64,000 bases of DNA from Ptiloglossa arizonensis (lineage: Eukaryota; Arthropoda; Insecta; Hymenoptera; Colletidae), in contig NW_027478522.1 in NCBI RefSeq assembly GCF_051014685.1, positions 930,001 to 994,000 of the forward strand, read 5' to 3'. Position 1 is the stretch's first letter, and each line of letters starts with the position of its first letter. The position numbers were made by a program, and so were the translations under genes. Shown here piece by piece: positions 24,106 through 36,779 of the stretch. The notes beneath the pieces were generated by a model that had not been told where the DNA came from, did no database searches, and saw only the letters and a program-made list of their open reading frames with translations.

Positions 24106-27100
24106 CCTCCAAACTGCCATATCTCGCGAACGGATAGACCAATCCTCAAAATTTCTGTTGCATCTGAAAGTAGAGACTCGCCCGATTACAACAGTATGCG
24201 TACATTTCCACTAAGCCGTTCTAGTTATGCTTGTCGAGCATCAGAACTGCGAAAATTTTGAGTTTCTCAAGCGTTTCTTACCTCCAAACTGCCATATCTC
24301 GCGAACGGATTGACCAATCCTCAAAATTTCTGTTGCATCTGAAAGTAGAGACTCGCCCGATTACAACAGTATGTGTACTATTCCCCTAGGCCGTTCTAGT
24401 TATTCGTTTCGAGCATCAGGACTGTGAAAATTTTGAGTTTCTCAAGCGTTTCTTACCTCCAAACTGCCATATCTCGCGAACGGATTGACCAATCCTCAAA
24501 ATTTCTGTTGCATCTGAAAGTAGAAACTCGCCCGATTACAACGGTATGCGTAATTTTCCCCTAGGCCGTTCTAGTTATTCGTTTCGAGCATCAGAACTGC
24601 GAAAATTTTGAGTTTCTCAACCGTTTCTTACCTCCAAACTGCCATATCTCGCGAACGGATCGACGAATCCGCAAAATTTCTGTTGCATCTGAAAGTAGAA
24701 TCTCGCCCGATTACAACGGTATGCGTACTTTTCCCCTAGGCCGTTCTAGTTATCCGTTTCGAGCATCAGAACTGCGAAAATTTTGAGTTTCTCAAGCGTT
24801 TCTTACCTCCAAACTGCCATATCTCGCGAACGGATCGACCAATCCGCAAAATTTCTGTTGCATCTGAAAGTAGAAACTCGTCCGATTACAACTGTATGCG
24901 TACTTTTCCCCTAGGCCGTTCTAGTTATTCGTTTCGAGCATCAGAACTGCGAAAATTTTGAGTTTCTCAACCGTTTCTTACCTCCAAACTGCCATATCTC
25001 TCGAACGGATAGACCAATCCTCAAAATTTCTGTTGCATCTGAAAGTAGAGACTCGCACGATTACAACAGTATGCGTACTTTTCCCCTAGGCCGTTCTAGT
25101 TATGCTTGTCGAGCATCAGAACTGCGAAACTTTTGAGTTTCTCATCCGTTTCTTACCTCCAAACTGCCATATCTCGCGAACGGATAGACCAATCCGCAAA
25201 ATTTCTGTTGCATCTGAAAGCAGAAACTCGCCCGATTACAACAGTATGCGTACTTTTCCCCTAGGCCGTTCTAGTTATGCTTGTCGAGCATCAGAACTGC
25301 GAAACTTTTGAGTTTCTCATCCGTTTCTTACCTCCAAACTGCCATATCTCGCGAACGGATAGACCAATCCTCAAAATTTCTGTTGCATCTGAAAGTAGAG
25401 ACTCGCCCGATTACAACGGTATGCGTAATTTTCCCCTAGGCCGTTCTAGTTATTCGTTTCGAGCATCAGAACTGCGAAAATTTTGAGTTTCTCAACCGTT
25501 TCTTACCTCCAAACTGCCATATCTCGCGAACGGATCGACGAATCCGCAAAATTTCTGTTGCATCTGAAAGTAGAAACTCGCCCGATTACAACGGTATGCG
25601 TACTTTTCCCCTAGGCCGTTCTAGTTATCCGTTTCGAGCATCAGAACTGCGTAAATTTTGAGTTTCTCAACCGTTTCTTACCTCCAAACTGCCATATCTC
25701 GCGAACGGATGGACGAATCCGCAAAATTTCTGTTGCATCTGAAAGTAGAAACTCGCCCGATTACAACGGTATGCGTACTTTTCCGCTAGGCCGTTCTAGT
25801 TATCCGTTTCGAGCATCAGAACTGCGAAAATTTTGAGTTTCTCAAACGTTTGTTACCTCCAAACAGCCATATCTCGCGAACGGATAGACCAATCCTCAAA
25901 ATTTCTGTTGCATCTGAAAGTAGAGACTCGCCCGATTACAACAGTATGTGTACTATTCCCCTAGGCCGTTCTAGTTATTCGTTTCGAGCATCAGGACTGT
26001 GAAAATTTTGAGTTTCTCAAGCGTTTCTTACCTCCAAACTGCCATATCTCGCGAACGGATTGACCAATCCTCAAAATTTCTGTTGCATCTGAAAGTAGAA
26101 ACTCGCCCGATTACAACGGTATGCGTAATTTTCCCCTAGGCCGTTCTAGTTATTCGTTTCGAGCATCAGAACTGCGAAAATTTTGAGCTTCTCAACCGTT
26201 TCTTACCTCCAAACTGCCATATCTCGCGAACGGATCGACGAATCCGCAAAATTTCTGTTGCATCTGAAAGTAGAAACTCGCCCGATTACAACGGTATGCG
26301 TACTTTTCCCCTAGGCCGTTCTAGTTATCCGTTTCGAGCATCAGAACTGCGAAAATTTTGAGTTTCTCAACCGTTTCTTACCTCCAAACTGCCATATCTC
26401 GCGAACGGATCGACGAATCCGCAAAATTTCTGTTGCATCTGAAAGTAGAAACTCGCCCGATTACAACGGTAGGCGTACTTTTCCGCTAGGCCGTTCTAGT
26501 TATCCGTTTCGAGCATCAGAACTGCGAAAATTTTGAGTTTCTAAAACGTTTGTTACCTCCAAACTGCCATATCTCGCGAACGGATAGACCAATCCTCAAA
26601 ATTTCTGTTGCATCTGAAAGTAGAGACTCGCCCGATTACAACAGTATGCGTACATTTCCACTAAGCCGTTCTAGTTATGCTTGTCGAGCATCAGAACTGC
26701 GAAAATTTTGAGTTTCTCAAGCGTTTCTTACCTCCAAACTGCCATATCTCGCGAACGGATTGACCAATCCTCAAAATTTCTGTTGCATCTGAAAGTAGAG
26801 ACTCGCCCGATTACAACAGTATGTGTACTATTCCCCTAGGCCGTTCTAGTTATTCGTTTCGAGCATCAGGACTGTGAAAATTTTGAGTTTCTCAAGCGTT
26901 TCTTACCTCCAAACTGCCATATCTCGCGAACGGATTGACCAATCCTCAAAATTTCTGTTGCATCTGAAAGTAGAAACTCGCCCGATTACAACGGTATGCG
27001 TAATTTTCCCCTAGGCCGTTCTAGTTATTCGTTTCGAGCATCAGAACTGCGAAAATTTTGAGTTTCTCAACCGTTTCTTACCTCCAAACTGCCATATCTC

Positions 27101-29095
27101 GCGAACGGATCGACGAATCCGCAAAATTTCTGTTGCATCTGAAAGTAGAATCTCGCCCGATTACAACGGTATGCGTACTTTTCCCCTAGGCCGTTCTAGT
27201 TATCCGTTTCGAGCATCAGAACTGCGAAAATTTTGAGTTTCTCAAGCGTTTCTTACCTCCAAACTGCCATATCTCGCGAACGGATCGACCAATCCGCAAA
27301 ATTTCTGTTGCATCTGAAAGTAGAAACTCGTCCGATTACAACTGTATGCGTACTTTTCCCCTAGGCCGTTCTAGTTATTCGTTTCGAGCATCAGAACTGC
27401 GAAAATTTTGAGTTTCTCAACCGTTTCTTACCTCCAAACTGCCATATCTCTCGAACGGATAGACCAATCCTCAAAATTTCTGTTGCATCTGAAAGTAGAG
27501 ACTCGCACGATTACAACAGTATGCGTACTTTTCCCCTAGGCCGTTCTAGTTATGCTTGTCGAGCATCAGAACTGCGAAACTTTTGAGTTTCTCATCCGTT
27601 TCTTACCTTCAAACTGCCATATCTCGCGAACGGATAGACCAATCCGCAAAATTTCTGTTGCATCTGAAAGCAGAAACTCGCCCGATTACAACAGTATGCG
27701 TACTTTTCCCCTAGGCCGTTCTAGTTATGCTTGTCGAGCATCAGAACTGCGAAACTTTTGAGTTTCTCATCCGTTTCTTACCTCCAAACTGCCATATCTC
27801 GCGAACGGATAGACCAATCCTCAAAATTTCTGTTGCATCTGAAAGTAGAGACTCGCCCGATTACAACGGTATGCGTAATTTTCCCCTAGGCCGTTCTAGT
27901 TATTCGTTTCGAGCATCAGAACTGCGAAAATTTTGAGTTTCTCAACCGTTTCTTACCTCCAAACTGCCATATCTCGCGAACGGATCGACGAATCCGCAAA
28001 ATTTCTGTTGCATCTGAAAGTAGAAACTCGCCCGATTACAACGGTATGCGTACTTTTCCCCTAGGCCGTTCTAGTTATCCGTTTCGAGCATCAGAACTGC
28101 GAAAATTTTGAGTTTCTCAACCGTTTCTTACCTCCAAACTGCCATATCTCGCGAACGGATGGACGAATCCGCAAAATTTCTGTTGCATCTGAAAGTAGAA
28201 ACTCGCCCGATTACAACGGTATGCGTACTTTTCCGCTAGGCCGTTCTAGTTATCCGTTTCGAGCATCAGAACTGCGAAAATTTTGAGTTTCTCAAACGTT
28301 TGTTACCTCCAAACAGCCATATCTCGCGAACGGATAGACCAATCCTCAAAATTTCTGTTGCATCTGAAAGTAGAGACTCGCCCGATTACAACAGTATGTG
28401 TACTATTCCCCTAGGCCGTTCTAGTTATTCGTTTCGAGCATCAGGACTGTGAAAATTTTGAGTTTCTCAAGCGTTTCTTACCTCCAAACTGCCATATCTC
28501 GCGAACGGATTGACCAATCCTCAAAATTTCTGTTGCATCTGAAAGTAGAAACTCGCCCGATTACAACGGTATGCGTAATTTTCCCCTAGGCCGTTCTAGT
28601 TATTCGTTTCGAGCATCAGAACTGCGAAAATTTTGAGCTTCTCAACCGTTTCTTACCTCCAAACTGCCATATCTCGCGAACGGATCGACGAATCCGCAAA
28701 ATTTCTGTTGCATCTGAAAGTAGAAACTCGCCCGATTACAACGGTATGCGTACTTTTCCCCTAGGCCGTTCTAGTTATCCGTTTCGAGCATCAGAACTGC
28801 GAAAATTTTGAGTTTCTCAACCGTTTCTTACCTCCAAACTGCCATATCTCGCGAACGGATCGACGAATCCGCAAAATTTCTGTTGCATCTGAAAGTAGAA
28901 ACTCGCCCGATTACAACGGTAGGCGTACTTTTCCGCTAGGCCGTTCTAGTTATCCGTTTCGAGCATCAGAACTGCGAAAATTTTGAGTTTCTCAAACGTT
29001 TGTTACCTCCAAACTGCCATATCTCGCGAACGGATAGACCAATCCTCAAAATTTCTGTTGCATCTGAAAGTAGAGACTCGCCCGATTACAACAGT
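24105..29095. repeat. Two tandem copies of a 14-monomer HOR (2450 bp)
   Basis: Copy 1 is about 24105-26555 and copy 2 about 26555-29005, with homology running on to about 29095. Markers at +2450: 'catttccactaag' near 24203 and 26653, 'gtagaatctcg' near 24696 and 27146, 'atctctcgaacgg' near 24997 and 27447, 'acggatggacg' near 25709 and 28159, and 'gagcttctcaacc' near 26186 and 28636. Private differences include 'gcgtaaattt' near 25649, 'ttctaaaacg' near 26540 and 'ttaccttcaaac' near 27604. Monomer phase is unbroken. Confidence 0.9.
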
Positions 29096-29605
29096 TTGCG
29101 TACTTTTCCCCTAGGCCGTTCTAGTTATGCTTGTCGAGCATCAGAACTGCGAAACTTTTGAGTTTCTCAAGCGTTTCTTACCTCCAAACTGCCATATCTC
29201 GCGAACTGATCGACCAATCCGCAAAATTTCTGTTGCATCTGAAAGTAGAAACTCGTCCGATTACAACTGTATGCGTACTTTTCCCCTAGGCCGTTCTAGT
29301 TATTCGTTTCGAGCATCAGAACTGCGAAAATTTTGAGTTTCTCAACCGTTTCTTACCTCCAAACTGCCATATCTCGCGAACGGATAGACCAATCCTCAAA
29401 ATTTCTGTTGCATCTGAAAGTAGAGACTCGCACGATTACAACAGTATGCGTACTTTTCCCCTAGGCCGTTCTAGTTATGCTTGTCGAGCATCAGAACTGC
29501 GAAACTTTTGAGTTTCTCATCCGTTTCTTACCTCCAAACTGCCATATCTCGCGAACGGATAGACCAATCCGCAAAATTTCTGTTGCATCTGAAAGCAGAA
29601 ACTCG

Positions 29606-32070
29606 CCCGATTACAACAGTATGCGTACTTTTCCACTAAGCCGTTCTAGTTATGCTTGTCGAGCATCAGAACTGCGAAAATTTTGAGTTTCTCAAGCGTT
29701 TCTTACCTCCAAACTGCCATATCTCGCGAACGGATTGACCAATCCTCAAAATTTCTGTTGCATCTGAAAGTAGAAACTCGCCCGATTACAACGGTATGCG
29801 TAATTTTCCCCTAGGCCGTTCTAGTTATTCGTTTCGAGCATCAGAACTGCGAAAATTTTGAGTTTCTCAACCGTTTCTTACCTCCAAACTGCCATATCTC
29901 GCGAACGGATCGACGAATCCGCAAAATTTCTGTTGCATCTGAAAGTAGAAACTCGCCCGATTACAACGGTATGCGTACTTTTCCCCTAGGCCGTTCTAGT
30001 TATCCGTTTCGAGCATCAGAACTGCGAAAATTTTGAGTTTCTCAACCGTTTCTTACCTCCAAACTGCCATATCTCGCGAACGGATGGACGAATCCGCAAA
30101 ATTTCTGTTGCATCTGAAAGTAGAAACTCGCCCGATTACAACGGTAGGCGTACTTTTCCGCTAGGCCGTTCTAGTTATCCGTTTCGAGCATCAGAACTGC
30201 GAAAATTTTGAGTTTCTCAAACGTTTGTTACCTCCAAACAGCCATATCTCGCGAACGGATAGACCAATCCTCAAAATTTCTGTTGCATCTGAAAGTAGAG
30301 ACTCGCCCGATTACAACAGTATGTGTACTATTCCCCTAGGCCGTTCTAGTTATTCGTTTCGAGCATCAGGACTGTGAAAATTTTGAGTTTCTCAAGCGTT
30401 TCTTACCTCCAAACTGCCATATCTCGCGAACGGATTGACCAATCCTCAAAATTTCTGTTGCATCTGAAAGTAGAAACTCGCCCGATTACAACGGTATGCG
30501 TAATTTTCCCCTAGGCCGTTCTAGTTATTCGTTTCGAGCATCAGAACTGCGAAAATTTTGAGTTTCTCAACCGTTTCTTACCTCCAAACTGCCATATCTC
30601 GCGAACGGATCGACGAATCCGCAAAATTTCTGTTGCATCTGAAAGTAGAAACTCGCCCGATTACAACGGTATGCGTACTTTTCCCCAAGGCCGTTCTAGT
30701 TATCCGTTTCGAGCATCAGAACTGCGAAAATTTTGAGTTTCTCAACCGTTTCTTACCTCCAAACTGCCATATCTCGCGAACGGATCGACGAATCCGCAAA
30801 ATTTCTGTTGCATCTGAAAGTAGAAACTCGCCCGATTACAACGGTAGGCGTACTTTTCCGCTAGGCCGTTCTAGTTATCCGTTTCGAGCATCCGAACTGC
30901 GAAAATTTTGAGTTTCTCAAACGTTTGTTACCTCCAAACTGCCATATCTCGCGAACGGATAGACCAATCCTCAAAATTTCTGTTGCATCTGAAAGTAGAG
31001 ACTCGCCCGATTACAACAGTTTGCGTACTTTTCCCCTAGGCCGTTCTAGTTATGCTTGTCGAGCATCAGAACTGCGAAACTTTTGAGTTTCTCAAGCGTT
31101 TCTTACCTCCAAACTGCCATATCTCGCGAACGGATCGACCAATCCGCAAAATTTCTGTTGCATCTGAAAGTAGAAACTCGTCCGATTACAACTGTATGCG
31201 TACTTTTCCCCTAGGCCGTTCTAGTTATTCGTTTCGAGCATCAGAACTGCGAAAATTTTGAGTTTCTCAACCGTTTCTTACCTCCAAACTGCCATATCTC
31301 GCGAACGGATAGACCAATCCTCAAAATTTCTGTTGCATCTGAAAGTAGAGACTCGCCCGATTACAACAGTATGCGTACTTTTCCACTAAGCCGTTCTAGT
31401 TATGCTTGTCGAGCATCAGAACTGCGAAAATTTTGAGTTTCTCAAGCGTTTCTTACCTCCAAACTGCCATATCTCGCGAACGGATTGACCAATCCTCAAA
31501 ATTTCTGTTGCATCTGAAAGTAGAAACTCGCCCGATTACAACGGTATGCGTAATTTTCCCCTAGGCCGTTCTAGTTATTCGTTTCGAGCATCAGAACTGC
31601 GAAAATTTTGAGTTTCTCAACCGTTTCTTACCTCCAAACTGCCATATCTCGCGAACGGATCGACGAATCCGCAAAATTTCTGTTGCATCTGAAAGTAGAA
31701 ACTCGCCCGATTACAACGGTATGCGTACTTTTCCCCTAGGCCGTTCTAGTTATCCGTTTCGAGCATCAGAACTGCGAAAATTTTGAGTTTCTCAACCGTT
31801 TCTTACCTCCAAACTGCCATATCTCGCGAACGGATGGACGAATCCGCAAAATTTCTGTTGCATCTGAAAGTAGAAACTCGCCCGATTACAACGGTAGGCG
31901 TACTTTTCCGCTAGGCCGTTCTAGTTATCCGTTTCGAGCATCAGAAGTGCGAAAATTTTGAGTTTCTCAAACGTTTGTTACCTCCAAACTGCCATATCTC
32001 GCGAACGGATAGACCAATCCTCAAAATTTCTGTTGCATCTGAAAGTAGAGACTCGCCCGATTACAACAGT
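29606..32070. repeat. Segment repeated at a 10-monomer spacing (1750 bp)
   Basis: About 0.7 kb at 29606-30320 recurs at 31356-32070. Markers at +1750 are 'ttccactaagcc' near 29631 and 31381 and 'cggatggacg' at 30081 and 31831. Between them lies a monomer pair (near 30686) in which 'ccctagg' has become 'cccaagg'. That change removes an in-frame TAG and creates the longest open frame of the window, 117 codons, which is not a gene. The 29095-29606 stretch to the left is ordinary satellite sequence. Confidence 0.82.
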
Positions 32071-33030
32071 ATGCGTAGTTTTCCCCTAGGCCGTTCTAGT
32101 TATGCTTGTCGAGCATCAGAACTGCGAAACTTTTGAGTTTCTCAAGCGTTTCTTACCTCCAAACTGCCATATCTCGCGAACGGACCGACCAATCCGCAAA
32201 ATGTCTGTTGCATCTGAAAGTAGAAACTCGTCCGATTACAACGGTATGCGTACTTTTCCCCTAGGCTGTTCTAGTTATTCGTTTCGAGCATCAGAACTGC
32301 GAAAATTTTGAGTTTCTTAAACGTTTCTTACCTCCAAACTGCCATATCTCGCGAACGGATCGACGAATCCGCAAAATTTCTGTTGCATCTGAAAGTAGAA
32401 ACTCGCCCGATTACAACGGTATGCGTACTTTTCCGCTAGGCCGTTCTAGTTATCCGTTTCGAGCATCAGAACTGCGAAAATTTTGAGTTTCTCAACTGTT
32501 TCTTACCTCCAAACTGCCATATCTCGCGAACGGATGGACGAATCCGCAAAATTTCTGTTGCATCTGAAAGTAGAAACTCGCCCGATTACAACGGTAGGCG
32601 TACTTTTCCGCTAGGCCGTTCTAGTTATCCGTTTCGAGCATCAGAACTGCGAAAATTTTGAGTTACTCAAACGTTTGTTACCTCCAAACTGCCATATCTC
32701 GCGAACGGATAGACCAATCCTCAAAATTTCTGTTGCATCTGAAAGTAGAGACTCGCCCGATTACAACAGTATGCGTACTTTTCCCCTAGGCCGTTCTAGT
32801 TATGCTTGTCGAGCATCAGAACTGCGAAACTTTTGAGTTTCTCAAGCGTTTCTTACCTCCAAACTGCCATATCTCGCGAACGGACCGACCAATCCGCAAA
32901 ATTTCTGTTGCATCTGAAAGTAGAAACTCGTCCGATTACAACGGTATGCGTACTTTTCCCCTAGGCTGTTCTAGTTATTCGTTTCGAGCATCAGAACTGC
33001 GAAAATTTTGAGTTTCTTAAACGTTTGTTA
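31630..33030. repeat. Two tandem copies of a 4-monomer HOR (700 bp)
   Basis: Copy 1 is about 31630-32330 and copy 2 about 32330-33030. Markers at +700: 'cggatggacg' at 31831 and 32531, 'acggaccgacc' near 32180 and 32880, and 'ctaggctgttc' near 32261 and 32961. The copies differ at several bases, for example 'gcgtagttttc' near 32073 versus 'gcgtacttttc' near 32773, and 'ttctcaaccg' versus 'ttctcaactg' near 32493. Confidence 0.82.
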
Positions 33031-36000
33031 CATCCAAATTGCCATATCTCGCGAACGGATTGACCAATCCGCAAAATTTCTGTTGCATCTGAAAGCAGAA
33101 ACTCGCCCGATTACAACGGTCTGTGTACTTTTCCCCTAGGCTGTTCCAGTCATTCGTTTCGAGCATCAGAACTGCGAAAATTTTGAGTTTCTCATCCGTT
33201 TCTTACCTCCAAACTGCCATATCTCGCGAACGGATAGACCAATCCTCAAAATTTCTGTTGCATCTGAAAGTAGAGACTCGCCCGATTACAACAGTATGCG
33301 TACTTTTCCCCGAGGCCGTTCTAGTTATGCTTGTCGAGCATCAGAACTGCGAAAATTTTGAGTTTCTCAAGCGTTTCTTACCTCCAAACTGCCATATCTC
33401 GCGAACGGATTGACCAATCCGCAAAATTTTTGTTGCATCTGAAAGTAGAAACTCGCCCGATTACAACGGTATGTGTACTTTTCCCCTAGGCCGTTCTAGT
33501 TATTCGTTTCGAGCATCCGAACTGCGAAAATTTTGAGTTTCTCAAACGTTTGTTACCTCCAAACTGCCATATCTCGCGAACGGATTGACCAATCCGCAAA
33601 ATTTCTGTTGCATCTGAAAGTAGAAACTCGCCCGATTACAACGGTATGCGTACTTTTCCCCTAGGCCGTTCTAGTTATCCGTTTCGAGCATCAGAACTGC
33701 GAAAATTTTGAGTTTCTCATCCGTTTCTTACATCCAAACTGCCATATCTCGCGAACGGATCGACGAATCCGCAAAATTTCTGTTGCATCTGAAAGTAGAA
33801 ACTCGCCCGATTACAACGGTATGCGTACTTTTCCGCTAGGCCGTTCTAGTTATCCGTTTCGAGCATCAGAACTGCGAAAATTTTGAGTTTCTTAAACGTT
33901 TGTTACATCCAAATTGCCATATCTCGCGAACGGATTGACCAATCCGCAAAATTTCTGTTGCATCTGAAAGCAGAAACTCGCCCGATTACAACGGTCTGTG
34001 TACTTTTCCCCTAGGCCGTTCCAGTTATTCGTTTCGAGCATCAGAACTGCGAAAATTTTGAGTTTCTCAAGCGTTTCTTACCTCCAAATTGCCATATCTC
34101 GCGAACGGATTGACCAATCCGAAAATTTTTGTTGCATCTGAAAGTAGAAACTCGCCCGATTACAACGGTATGCGTACTTTTCCCCTAGGCCGTTCTAGTT
34201 ATCCGTTTCGAGCATCAGAACTGCGAAAATTTTGAGTTTCTCATCCGTTTCTTACATCCAAACTGCCATATCTCGCGAACGGATAGACCAATCTTCAAAA
34301 TTTCTGTTGCATCTGAAAGTAGAGACTCGCCCGATTACAACAGTATGCGTACTTTTCCCCTAGGCCGTTCTAGTTTTGCTTGTCGAGCATCAGAACTGCG
34401 AAACTTTTGAGTTTCTCAAGCGTTTCTTACCTCCAAACTGCCATATCTCGCGAACGGATTGACCAATCCGCAAAATTTTTGTTGCATCTGAAAGTAGAAA
34501 CTCGCCCGATTACAACGGTATGTGTACTATTCCCCTAGGCCGTTCTAGTTATTCGTTTCGAGCATCAGGACTGTGAAAATTTTGAGTTTCTCAACCGTTT
34601 CTTACCTCCAAACTGCCATATCTCGCGAACGGACCGACCAATCCGCAAAATTTCTGTTGCATCTGAAAGTAGAAACTCGTCCGATTACAACGGTATGCGT
34701 ACTTTTCCCCTAGGCTGTCCTAGTTATTCGTTTCGAGCATCAGAACTGCGAAAATTTTGAGTTTCTTAAACGTTTGTTACATCCAAATTGCCATATCTCG
34801 CGAACGGATTGACCAATCCGCAAAATTTCTGTTGCATCTGAAAGCAGAAACTCGCCCGATTACAACGGTCTGTGTACTTTTCCCCTAGGCCGTTCCAGTC
34901 ATTCGTTTCGAGCATCAGAACTGCGAAAATTTTGAGTTTCTCATCCGTTTCTTACCTCCAAACTGCCATATCTCGCGAACGGATAGACCAATCCTCAAAA
35001 TTTCTGTTGCATCTGAAAGTAGAGACTCGCCCGATTACAACAGTATGCGTACTTTTCCCCGAGGCCGTTCTAGTTATGCTTGTCGAGCATCAGAACTGCG
35101 AAAATTTTGAGTTTCTCAAGCGTTTCTTACCTCCAAACTGCCATATCTCGCGAACGGATTGACCAATCCGCAAAATTTTTGTTGCATCTGAAAGTAGAAA
35201 CTCGCCCGATTACAACGGTATGTGTACTTTTCCCCTAGGCCGTTCTAGTTATTCGTTTCGAGCATCCGAACTGCGAAAATTTTGAGTTTCTCAAACGTTT
35301 GTTACCTCCAAACTGCCATATCTCGCGAACGGATTGACCAATCCGCAAAATTTCTGTTGCATCTGAAAGTAGAAACTCGCCCGATTACAACGGTATGCGT
35401 ACTTTTCCCCTAGGCCGTTCTAGTTATCCGTTTCGAGCATCAGAACTGCGAAAATTTTGAGTTTCTCATCCGTTTCTTACATCCAAACTGCCATATCTCG
35501 CGAACGGATCGACGAATCCGCAAAATTTCTGTTGCATCTGAAAGTAGAAACTCGCCCGATTACAACGGTATGCGTACTTTTCCGCTAGGCCGTTCTAGTT
35601 ATCCGTTTCGAGCATCAGAACTGCGAAAATTTTGAGTTTCTTAAACGTTTGTTACATCCAAATTGCCATATCTCGCGAACGGATTGACCAATCCGCAAAA
35701 TTTCTGTTGCATCTGAAAGCAGAAACTCGCCCGATTACAACGGTCTGTGTACTTTTCCCCTAGGCCGTTCCAGTTATTCGTTTCGAGCATCAGAACTGCG
35801 AAAATTTTGAGTTTCTCAAGCGTTTCTTACCTCCAAACTGCCATATCTCGCGAACGGATTGACCAATCCGAAAATTTTTGTTGCATCTGAAAGTAGAAAC
35901 TCGCCCGATTACAACGGTATGCGTACTTTTCCCCTAGGCCGTTCTAGTTATCCGTTTCGAGCATCAGAACTGCGAAAATTTTGAGTTTCTCATCCGTTTC

Positions 36001-36720
36001 TTACATCCAAACTGCCATATCTCGCGAACGGATAGACCAATCCTCAAAATTTCTGTTGCATCTGAAAGTAGAGACTCGCCCGATTACAACAGTATGCGTA
36101 CTTTTCCCCTAGGCCGTTCTAGTTATGCTTGTCGAGCATCAGAACTGCGAAACTTTTGAGTTTCTCAAGCGTTTCTTACCTCCAAACTGCCATATCTCGC
36201 GAACGGATTGACCAATCCGCAAAATTTTTGTTGCATCTGAAAGTAGAAACTCGCCCGATTACAACGGTATGTGTACTATTCCCCTAGGCCGTTCTAGTTA
36301 TTCGTTTCGAGCATCAGGACTGTGAAAATTTTGAGTTTCTCAACCGTTTCTTACCTCCAAACTGCCATATCTCGCGAACGGACCGACCAATCCGCAAAAT
36401 TTCTGTTGCATCTGAAAGTAGAAACTCGTCCGATTACAACGGTATGCGTACTTTTCCCCTAGGCTGTTCTAGTTATTCGTTTCGAGCATCAGAACTGCGA
36501 AAATTTTGAGTTTCTTAAACGTTTGTTACATCCAAATTGCCATATCTCGCGAACGGATTGACCAATCCGCAAAATTTCTGTTGCATCTGAAAGCAGAAAC
36601 TCGCCCGATTACAACGGTCTGTGTACTTTTCCCCTAGGCCGTTCCAGTCATTCGTTTCGAGCATCAGAACTGCGAAAATTTTGAGTTTCTCATCCGTTTC
36701 TTACCTCCAAACTGCCATAT
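32855..36720. repeat. 10-monomer HOR (1749 bp), about 2.2 copies
   Basis: Copies are about 32855-34604, 34604-36353 and a partial one to about 36720. The period is 1750 minus 1 because of a 1-bp deletion ('ccgaaaattttt' for 'ccgcaaaattttt') near 34121 that recurs near 35870. Other shared markers are 'acggaccgacc' near 32880, 34630 and 36379, 'ccccgaggccg' near 33308 and 35057, and 'gcatccgaac' near 33513 and 35262. The third copy breaks off near 36731, where 'ggattgacc' replaces 'ggatagacc'. Confidence 0.9.
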
Positions 36721-36779
36721 CTCGCGAACGGATTGACCAATCCGCAAAATTTTTGTTGCATCTGAAAGTAGAAACTCGC

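Noticed and set aside
30558..30911. 117-codon open reading frame, the longest in the window, on the plus strand
   Set aside because: It spans two satellite monomers and exists only because 'ccctagg' became 'cccaagg' near 30686, removing a TAG. The monomer length (175) is not a multiple of 3, so the frame changes each monomer. No start context, domain or codon bias supports a gene.
33123..35162. Two 96-codon open frames (33123-33413 and 34872-35162)
   Set aside because: They are the same HOR position in two copies of the 1749-bp decamer, opened by 'cccgagg' replacing 'ccctagg'. They are satellite by-products, not duplicated genes.
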